Source: Ferruginibacter sp.
GTDB lineage: Bacteria > Bacteroidota > Bacteroidia > Chitinophagales > Chitinophagaceae
Direction of reading: 5' to 3'
Assembly (NCBI GenBank): GCA_025362765.1
Contig: JANYFI010000785.1
Location: 1-5,681 of the forward strand
Length of the DNA: 5,681 bases
A program made the translations under genes and the position numbers. Below the pieces are notes generated by a model. That model was not told where the DNA came from. It searched no databases and worked only from the letters and a program-made list of their open reading frames with translations. Shown here piece after piece: positions 1 through 5,012 of the stretch (the stretch's first letter is position 1; each line of letters opens with the position of its first letter).

Positions 1-1791
1 TCTTTGCTGATTAATGGGGAACAATTGCAGCACTTTTACAAAACTGGCGGTATTATCGCCACTATTTATAAATGGCGCAGATACAAAACCTGGTGCGATA
101 TTCTTTTCTGATTGCAACTGTAATTGACTTAATTCATACCGGCCAGAGTCTGATTGAATTTTACCATCGCTTTCCACCGCAATTTTTTTCCAGTCTTTTC
201 CGCTTTTTATTGCTTCAGCGGCCTTCCTGGCAACGCTGCTGTCGCCGCAATTAAAAAGTAAAATTGCCGCACTCGCCTCCCATTTATACGAAACTTTATG
301 CGCATCATAATATTTTTTTAATTTAAGGCTATCTTCAGAAGCCTTACCCCACACTTTTCTTTCCATAATTTCAAACAGCATATTGCCTTCTTTAAATTCC
401 TGTAGCTGGTATTTAAAGCTGGCGTTATATTCCTCCAAATGCCTGCGATAGTAGTCTGTAATAGTGCTGACTACAAATTTATCCAGCAGTTCCTGGTTGT
501 TCTCCTGCTTGTATACATCTGCATTTAACTTATAATCCTTTATAAAATTAAGCCATGCCGTACCCTTGATATTTTCTTTGGTAAAAGAGATGATCGCTTT
601 ATTACTTATTGGATAATTCCTGACAACCCTGTTGGCAACCACGCTGTCTGCATACCTAAACAATTCAGCGTCTTTTATTAAAGGATTTCTTTTATAACTT
701 GTTTTTAAGGTAATATCCTTCAAAAATGTTTCTTTGGCAATGTTCATTCTTGCGTCTTTGGCCATTTGTTGTTTTAAGGCCGCTACAAAAGTTTCATCGG
801 TTTTATCAATAGGCGTTGCATGCTGCTGTAACCTCTTTACAATATGGTAACCATAAGTGGTTGTAAAAGGCTGGGTAATATCTCCATCTTTTTGCAACGC
901 AAACACTTTTGTTTCAAAAGTGATGTCAAATTTACCTGTTCCAAACTCCGGCATTTCGCCTCCATTGAGAGCTGTAAGCCTGTCTTCACTAAACTGTTTC
1001 GCTATGGTCGAAAAATCCGCACCTTCTTTTAACAGCTCGTAAACTGAATCTGCTTTTTTTTCAGTTTGATTTACCAGGGCGGGAGAAGCGTCAGAAGGCA
1101 GCGTAAACAAAATTTGTGCGACCTTCCATTTGCCGGTGCTTTTTCTTTCGCCCACATTTTTAAAAACATGCCATCCGCCTTTAGAACGATAAGGTTTGCT
1201 GCAAGTGCCGGGGTGAAGCCCGTACACCAGGTTTTCCATAGCGTAAGGCAGCGATAAAGCCGTAATGAATCCGATGTCTTTTGCTGTAACTGATAAATAT
1301 TTTTTGCTGATTTTTTCTGCGAGAGCAGTATAATCCGTATTGCCTTTTTGCAATTCGTTTGTTAGCTCGTTCAAAGCATCGATTACTTTCATTGAATCTG
1401 TAGTTGTTACGAGTGGCAGATAAAAATGCATTAAATGAATATCTTTACGGCTCCGCTCAATTACCTCATCCAATAAGGCGTCTGAAATTTTTTCATCATT
1501 CATATATGCTTCTTCCACCTGGCTGCTAAAATTTTGCAGGTCGTATTTTAATTGCTGCAAGGTATCCAGCCGCAACTCTTTGGCTGCTTTTACTTTTAAT
1601 TTAAATTTTGAGTACAGCTCCAGGTATTCCCGCAAGGATTTTTCCTTGTCGTCAACGGGCGTTTTATTTTTATTATAGGCGCGTAAAAATTCATCTTTAC
1701 TCACTTTTTCTGTACCATATGTAAACAGGGTTTGTGAGAAAAGCTGCGTTGTACAAAACGCAAGGATCCACAATAAAAAAAGTTGCTTCAT
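1..1791 (-). CDS. Secreted SurA/PpiC-type peptidylprolyl isomerase with parvulin repeats (C-terminus cut off by window edge)
   Basis: The reading frame is open from an ATG at 1791 to the left edge, giving 597 residues without a stop. Residues 1-19 form a signal peptide (MKQ, hydrophobic core LFLLWILAF, cleavage likely after FSQ), so the protein should act in the periplasm as a foldase or chaperone for envelope proteins. A SurA-like helical N-terminal part (about 25-115) precedes a first parvulin domain (about 118-214; LMHFYLPL, then GGWHVFK). A second, clearer parvulin domain (about 222-321) has VAQILF, GADFSTIAKQFSED, NGGEMPEFG and TTYGYHIVKR. A weaker third repeat lies at about 502-590. Cis-trans prolyl isomerisation is known for the family; the clients are unknown. 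The gene starts 19 bp after the thioredoxin-fold gene and probably shares its transcript. By comparison with similar Bacteroidota proteins as I recall them, some 40-70 C-terminal residues are missing (inference). The family call is firm; the exact subtype is not. Confidence 0.93.
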   Translation of the reverse strand, partial: MKQLFLLWILAFCTTQLFSQTLFTYGTEKVSKDEFLRAYNKNKTPVDDKEKSLREYLELYSKFKLKVKAAKELRLDTLQQLKYDLQNFSSQVEEAYMNDEKISDALLDEVIERSRKDIHLMHFYLPLVTTTDSMKVIDALNELTNELQKGNTDYTALAEKISKKYLSVTAKDIGFITALSLPYAMENLVYGLHPGTCSKPYRSKGGWHVFKNVGERKSTGKWKVAQILFTLPSDASPALVNQTEKKADSVYELLKEGADFSTIAKQFSEDRLTALNGGEMPEFGTGKFDITFETKVFALQKDGDITQPFTTTYGYHIVKRLQQHATPIDKTDETFVAALKQQMAKDARMNIAKETFLKDITLKTSYKRNPLIKDAELFRYADSVVANRVVRNYPISNKAIISFTKENIKGTAWLNFIKDYKLNADVYKQENNQELLDKFVVSTITDYYRRHLEEYNASFKYQLQEFKEGNMLFEIMERKVWGKASEDSLKLKKYYDAHKVSYKWEASAAILLFNCGDSSVARKAAEAIKSGKDWKKIAVESDGKIQSDSGRYELSQLQLQSEKNIAPGFVSAPFINSGDNTASFVKVLQLFPINQQR

Positions 1792-1810
1792 TGTAAACAG
1801 GATTTATCTT

Positions 1811-3250
1811 TTAATTGGATTTCATTTTCCACTTCACCTGTAGCAGGTCATCCAGCTGTTGCCAGGTTAATTTTTTTGCGATGATTCTTTTTTCTTTGTC
1901 AAGAAGATAGATTGTTGGCGTAAGCGTTACATCATACAACTGACGGTAACCCGGTTTTTGAGCCGCCGCCGTGGCCGTTTCTGTTTCTTTGGTCTGGTAC
2001 ACATTTACCCAGTCACCAAGGTGGTGTTCCCCAATATATTTTAACCATTCCTTTTTTAAATCTTCTTTGCTGTCAGCAGATAAAACGCCATACATTTTTA
2101 CGTTGTGCGATTTCCAGTTAGCCCGGTAAACAGAATCCAGTCTGGGCAATTCTTCCTTGCAATGCCCGCAGGTAGGATCCCAGAAAACAATCACGGTATA
2201 ATCTGCCGCTACATCATACAATGTTGACTCCTTACCGGTAGAGTCGGTCATTTCAAGATCTGCTGCTTTTGCGCCGATCAGGTTGGCCATTAACATATAA
2301 GCCCTTCTGCTAACTGTTTCCACTTGTTTTTCATTCAGCCAGTTGCTTAATCCTTTACTGTGGTATTTTTCAAACAGGTGTACAAATACGGCATCCTGGC
2401 CCATATATTTTGGGGCAATGTATTCGTCGGTAAGCCAGTTCAATAAAAATTTATACATCTCCGGACAACTGCGTGCAAGCAGCAACTGGTAGTCGGCTTC
2501 CTTTATGATGCTATCCGCTTCAGGAACGATCAGTTCCCTGTAATATCGTTCCAGCTTGGGTAAAAAAAAGGGTGTACGAATGATGCGGTCATCCACAAAT
2601 GTTACGCCATCCCAATAGTGAGATTTGTAGTAATTATAGTTTTGGAGGGAATCTGTATGGCTTTGCGGTTTGGTGTTTGGAAGTACGGGATCTTTCATGG
2701 CATTCAGCAATGCCGCCATCATTGAGGCTGGTTGTGCCTTTATGATATTATCTCTGTAATCATTCAGCTCTTTATTTAAACGGTTATAATTGGCCTCATG
2801 CATCGCCGAGTCGGCACGTGTTGTCCCCATGGCGTAGGCTTTTTTTTCTGCGTCCAGCAGCTGGGCTTTTGCGGCAATATTTTTTTGATATTGTTGCAAT
2901 AACACATTTGCCGGAGAACCTGTAACAACAGTTTTTAACAGTAAGTCTGTAGTATCGATTTTTACAGTAATTACCTGGTCCTTATCAATCAAAAAATCAA
3001 CACTTTTCGATTTGCCGGGTAGTACAAGGGCGTAAATGCCTGGCGGCAATTTTCTTTTTCCGGTAAACAGCGCAGTGCCTTTAGTATTTACAGCGGCCGA
3101 ATCTTCCACAGAAAGATTTTTGCCCATGTGATACGTTAGGTAAGCAATGCCCGATTGGTACTGACTTGCCTGCATGGTTACGGTAAAGTGTTGGGACTGC
3201 GCTTTGCCGATGCTGAACATGGTTGACAGCGCTAAAAGATATTGTTTCAT
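1811..3250 (-). CDS. Secreted thioredoxin-fold (TlpA/AhpC-TSA-like) thiol-disulfide protein with DUF4369/DUF5106-like N-terminal regions
   Basis: The protein has 479 residues. It begins with a signal peptide (about 1-19, cleavage near KAQSQ) and has no lipobox cysteine, so it is probably soluble in the periplasm. Residues about 21-120 form a beta-rich region resembling DUF4369, including a KLPPGIYALVLPGK stretch. Residues about 120-330 are helical and resemble DUF5106. Residues about 330-479 are a thioredoxin fold with VIVFWDPTCGHCKEELPRLD: the redox dithiol is Cys361-Gly-His-Cys364. The cis-proline loop is TLTPTIYLLD (Pro445), followed by DKEKRIIAKKLTW. Both cysteines and the cis-proline are intact, so an active thiol reductase, oxidase or isomerase is expected; the direction and substrate cannot be read from the sequence. 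It is the first gene of a leftward pair with the prolyl isomerase, which fits a role in envelope protein folding. The domain names rest on recalled family patterns, so the N-terminal assignments are less certain than the thioredoxin domain. Confidence 0.92.
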   Translation of the reverse strand: MKQYLLALSTMFSIGKAQSQHFTVTMQASQYQSGIAYLTYHMGKNLSVEDSAAVNTKGTALFTGKRKLPPGIYALVLPGKSKSVDFLIDKDQVITVKIDTTDLLLKTVVTGSPANVLLQQYQKNIAAKAQLLDAEKKAYAMGTTRADSAMHEANYNRLNKELNDYRDNIIKAQPASMMAALLNAMKDPVLPNTKPQSHTDSLQNYNYYKSHYWDGVTFVDDRIIRTPFFLPKLERYYRELIVPEADSIIKEADYQLLLARSCPEMYKFLLNWLTDEYIAPKYMGQDAVFVHLFEKYHSKGLSNWLNEKQVETVSRRAYMLMANLIGAKAADLEMTDSTGKESTLYDVAADYTVIVFWDPTCGHCKEELPRLDSVYRANWKSHNVKMYGVLSADSKEDLKKEWLKYIGEHHLGDWVNVYQTKETETATAAAQKPGYRQLYDVTLTPTIYLLDKEKRIIAKKLTWQQLDDLLQVKWKMKSN

Positions 3251-3270
3251 TCCATATTTTAATAAGATTA

Positions 3271-3278
3271 CAAAAGTA
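3271..3278 (-). promoter_or_regulatory. Candidate -7 promoter element TAnnTTTG for the leftward envelope operon
   Basis: On the minus strand this reads TACTTTTG, an exact match to the Bacteroidota -7 consensus TAnnTTTG. Its downstream edge is 20 bp from the ATG at 3250, so transcription would start near 3267 and leave a leader of about 17 nt. No good -33 TTTG lies at the usual distance. The nearest candidate is TTGG at 3303-3306 on the minus strand, slightly too far upstream. An inverted repeat covers that position. Confidence 0.45.
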
Positions 3279-3291
3279 TTTAAAATGACTG

Positions 3292-3317
3292 GTTAATCAG
3301 CACCAACGCTGAATAAC
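3292..3317. repeat. Inverted repeat, candidate operator upstream of the leftward operon
   Basis: The arms GTTAATCAGC (3292-3301) and GCTGAATAAC (3308-3317) are reverse complements over 10 bp with one mismatch, separated by the 6-nt spacer ACCAAC. It lies about 14 bp upstream of the minus-strand -7 element, where a -33 element or a regulator would sit. It could be a transcription-factor site. There is no T-tract on either side to suggest a terminator. Functional assignment is inference. Confidence 0.4.
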
Positions 3318-3321
3318 AAAA

Positions 3322-3340
3322 GTTAACAATTCCTGTCATT
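3322..3340. repeat. TTAACA-N5-TGTCAT site, left copy of an intergenic direct repeat
   Basis: GTTAACAATTCCTGTCATT resembles the sequence at 3440-3460 in the same orientation, differing by a 2-nt gap and two substitutions, 118 bp apart. The half-sites TTAACA and TGTCAT make an imperfect dyad. Because a related site lies in front of each divergent gene, a shared regulator is possible, but this is inference from pattern alone. Confidence 0.3.
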
Positions 3341-3386
3341 AGCAAAATTTTTATGTTCGCCAGCTGTATTAGTGCACGAATACTTA

Positions 3387-3407
3387 AACGCTGATTGTAA
3401 CGCTGAT
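3387..3407. repeat. Tandem 9-bp direct repeat AACGCTGAT with 3-bp spacer
   Basis: AACGCTGAT occurs at 3387-3395 and again at 3399-3407, separated by TGT, a 12-bp period. The 8-mer AACGCTGA is also present at 3305-3312 inside the inverted repeat. Three copies within about 100 bp of a divergent promoter region suggest regulator binding, although chance is not excluded for such short words. Confidence 0.3.
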
Positions 3408-3439
3408 AGTATAGGCAGGTAAAGCATTTAAAAAACTAT

Positions 3440-3460
3440 GTTAACAAACTTCCTGTTAAT
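3440..3460. repeat. TTAACA-N7-TGTTAA palindrome upstream of rlmD, candidate operator
   Basis: TTAACA (3441-3446) and TGTTAA (3454-3459) are perfect reverse complements around a 7-nt spacer, the shape of a helix-turn-helix dimer site. The sequence is the right-hand copy of the direct repeat at 3322-3340. It ends 16 bp before the rlmD ATG and 24 bp before the plus-strand -7 element, so a bound protein would overlap the -33 region. Function is inferred. Confidence 0.35.
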
Positions 3461-3475
3461 GGTAAAGAAACAAAA

Positions 3476-4996
3476 ATGGGGGTTACTTTTGCAACCGTGA
3501 AAAGAAAAAAGTTTTTGCTCGAAAAAATTTTGGTAACCGGCTATGCAGCCGAAGGTAAATCTGTTGCAAGACATGACGGCAAAGTTTATTTTATAGAAGG
3601 AGCTGTGCCCGGCGATGTCGTGGATGTTTTTATCAGCACCAATAAAAAGGATTGGGGAGAGGGGAAGACAACGAAGATTCATGAGTTTTCGCCGGAAAGA
3701 ACAGCGCCCTTTTGCCAGCACTTTGGCATATGCGGTGGGTGTAAATGGCAGATGCTGCCATATCAAAAACAACTGGAATATAAACAGCAGGAAGTGGCCC
3801 AAAATTTAAAAAGGATCGGCAAAACCGTGTTACCTGAAATGATGCCCATTGTTGGCGCAGTTGATACCGTTCATTACAGAAATAAGCTGGACTTTACTTT
3901 TAGCAACAAACGATATTTAACGAGTGAGGAAATAAAAACCAAAGCCCCCCCACCCCTCAAAGGGGGGATTTTGCAGTCTGCTGGTGACGAAATAACTCCG
4001 GTTGCTGATGAATTAAACTTATCCGTAGCTGAAAAATTTGGAACATCGTGGAGTGACGGCGCTTTGGGTTTTCATGTGCCCCGTATTTTTGATAAAATTA
4101 TTGATATTCATACTTGTTACCTGATGGATGATGTAAACAATACCATCCGCAATACGGTGCGTGATTTTGCCAAAGAAAACAACTATTCTTATTATGATAT
4201 TAAACAACATACCGGATGGTTGCGGAATATTATTATCCGCAACTGTATTACAGGAGAGTTGATGGTAAATATTTGCCTCGGTTACGAGGATGAAACGGAG
4301 ACAAAAAAATTGTTGGATCATTTGTTACAACAGGTGCCATCAATCACTACTTTATTGTTTACCATCAATCCCAAATGGAATGATACTATTTATGACCTTG
4401 CGCCTCAAATCTATTATGGTAAAGGTTTTGTGAACGAACGACTGGAAGGTTTTACCTTTAAAATTGGCCCCAAATCTTTTTTCCAAACCAATACAAAACA
4501 GGCTGAAAAATTATATTCCATCACCAGGGAGTTTGCACAACTTACTGGCAGGGAAACTGTGTACGATTTGTATTGTGGTACAGGCAGCATTGGTATTTTT
4601 TTAAGCAAGGATGCAAAAAAAATTATTGGGGTTGAATCTATACCGGAAGCCATTGAAGATGCCAGGGAAAATGCCGCACTGAATAATATCAGCCATGCGG
4701 AGTTTTTTGCAGGCGATGTAATAAAAATTTGTAATGATGCATTTTTTGCAGAACACGGTAAACCCGATGTTATTATCACCGATCCACCGCGGGCTGGGAT
4801 GCATGAAAAACTGGTGATCAAATTATTGGAAATAGCAGCGCCATCCATTGTGTATGTGAGCTGTAACACGGCAACACAAGCCAGGGATATTGCGTTGCTG
4901 GCAGAAAAATATTTCATAGAAAAAATTCAACCGGTAGATATGTTTCCGCATACTCATCATATAGAGTGCGTGGCACTGCTTAAATTGAAAAATTAA
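3476..4996 (+). CDS. rlmD: 23S rRNA (uracil-5-)-methyltransferase RlmD (RumA family)
   Basis: RlmD transfers a methyl group from SAM to C5 of a uridine in 23S rRNA (U1939 in E. coli) in the cytoplasm. In the longest frame (506 residues), a TRAM domain (about 12-70) is followed by the Fe-S cysteines Cys80, Cys86 and Cys89 (FCQHFGICGGCKWQ) and Cys214 (IHTCYL). The SAM site is VYDLYCGTGSIGIF (about 362-375), followed by TDPPRAG (435-441). The catalytic cysteine is Cys463 in YVSCNTATQARD, and the probable general base is Glu497 in HHIECVALL. All key residues are intact, so the enzyme should be active. The coordinates keep the upstream ATG. A GTG at 3497, giving MKRKKFLLEK, may be the true start because a -7 promoter element covers 3484-3491. 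Between about residues 150 and 195 the protein carries extra sequence encoded by a palindromic insertion. RlmD and RlmCD-type names differ between annotations, but the family is certain. Confidence 0.96.
   Translation: MGVTFATVKRKKFLLEKILVTGYAAEGKSVARHDGKVYFIEGAVPGDVVDVFISTNKKDWGEGKTTKIHEFSPERTAPFCQHFGICGGCKWQMLPYQKQLEYKQQEVAQNLKRIGKTVLPEMMPIVGAVDTVHYRNKLDFTFSNKRYLTSEEIKTKAPPPLKGGILQSAGDEITPVADELNLSVAEKFGTSWSDGALGFHVPRIFDKIIDIHTCYLMDDVNNTIRNTVRDFAKENNYSYYDIKQHTGWLRNIIIRNCITGELMVNICLGYEDETETKKLLDHLLQQVPSITTLLFTINPKWNDTIYDLAPQIYYGKGFVNERLEGFTFKIGPKSFFQTNTKQAEKLYSITREFAQLTGRETVYDLYCGTGSIGIFLSKDAKKIIGVESIPEAIEDARENAALNNISHAEFFAGDVIKICNDAFFAEHGKPDVIITDPPRAGMHEKLVIKLLEIAAPSIVYVSCNTATQARDIALLAEKYFIEKIQPVDMFPHTHHIECVALLKLKN
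3484..3491 (+). promoter_or_regulatory. Candidate -7 promoter element TAnnTTTG for rlmD
   Basis: TACTTTTG matches the Bacteroidota -7 consensus exactly and is followed by C, as often seen just before genes in this phylum. It lies inside the longest rlmD frame, 5 bp before an in-frame GTG at 3497. If it is used, the transcript starts around 3495 and the ATG at 3476 cannot be translated from it. No clear -33 TTTG is present at the expected distance, so support is partial. Confidence 0.45.
3925..3995. repeat. Palindromic repeat element inserted in frame within rlmD, flanked by a direct repeat
   Basis: A GC-rich palindrome occupies 3941-3971. The arms AAAGCCCCCC (3941-3950) and GGGGGGATTT (3962-3971) pair over 10 positions with one mismatch around an 11-nt loop, and a shorter alternative hairpin can form within it (CCCCT/AGGGG). 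TGAGGAAATAA (3925-3935) and TGACGAAATAA (3985-3995) form a direct repeat with one mismatch, spaced exactly 60 bp, or 20 codons. The element is read through as KAPPPLKGGILQSAG. Proline- and glycine-rich peptides of this kind come from palindromic repeats that land in genes, comparable to the Rickettsia palindromic elements. The palindrome and the repeats are seen directly; mobility is inferred. No second copy is in this window. Confidence 0.6.
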
Positions 4997-5000
4997 CTAC

Positions 5001-5008
5001 TAACTTTG
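5001..5008 (+). promoter_or_regulatory. Candidate -7 promoter element TAnnTTTG for the rhomboid gene
   Basis: TAACTTTG is an exact consensus match in the 16-bp gap between rlmD and the rhomboid gene, ending 4 bp before the ATG at 5013. Transcription from it would begin at or next to the start codon, giving a leaderless or nearly leaderless message. A TTG at 4985-4987 is too close to serve as a standard -33 element. The rhomboid gene could also be reached by read-through from rlmD. Confidence 0.4.
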
Positions 5009-5012
5009 ATTT

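Noticed and set aside
72..1257. Several short plus-strand open frames of about 60 codons
   Set aside because: All lie antisense to the continuous 597-codon prolyl isomerase frame and have no motifs or promoter support.
1735..1791. Lipoprotein signal with Cys13 in the prolyl isomerase
   Set aside because: The residues before Cys13 are LAF, which do not fit a lipobox (Gly, Ala or Ser is expected at -1), and the cysteine falls inside the hydrophobic core. An ordinary signal peptide fits better.
1792..1810. Independent promoter for the prolyl isomerase in the 19-bp gap
   Set aside because: No TAnnTTTG match is present on the minus strand in or just before the gap, so co-transcription from the upstream gene is simpler.
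2563..2572. A8/T8 homopolymer runs (also near 1053, 2838 and 4614) as phase-variation switches
   Set aside because: Such runs are common in AT-rich coding DNA, all four leave the frames intact, and nothing in these genes suggests phase variation.
3292..3407. CRISPR-like or iteron-type array from AACGCTGA repeats
   Set aside because: The repeat is only 8-9 bp, has three irregularly spaced copies, and no cas or replication gene is nearby.
3428..3802. Minus-strand open frame of 124 codons overlapping the start of rlmD
   Set aside because: It lies antisense to the conserved TRAM and Fe-S region of rlmD, its translation shows no recognisable domain, and its composition is what an antisense shadow gives.
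3941..3974. Intrinsic terminator (GC hairpin followed by ATTTT)
   Set aside because: It sits in the middle of an intact rlmD frame with conserved domains on both sides, so it is better explained as a palindromic insertion; partial termination remains possible and is noted as a finding.
4414..4917. Minus-strand open frame of 167 codons opposite the RlmD methyltransferase domain
   Set aside because: The plus strand here encodes all the SAM and catalytic motifs of RlmD, and the antisense product resembles no family I know.
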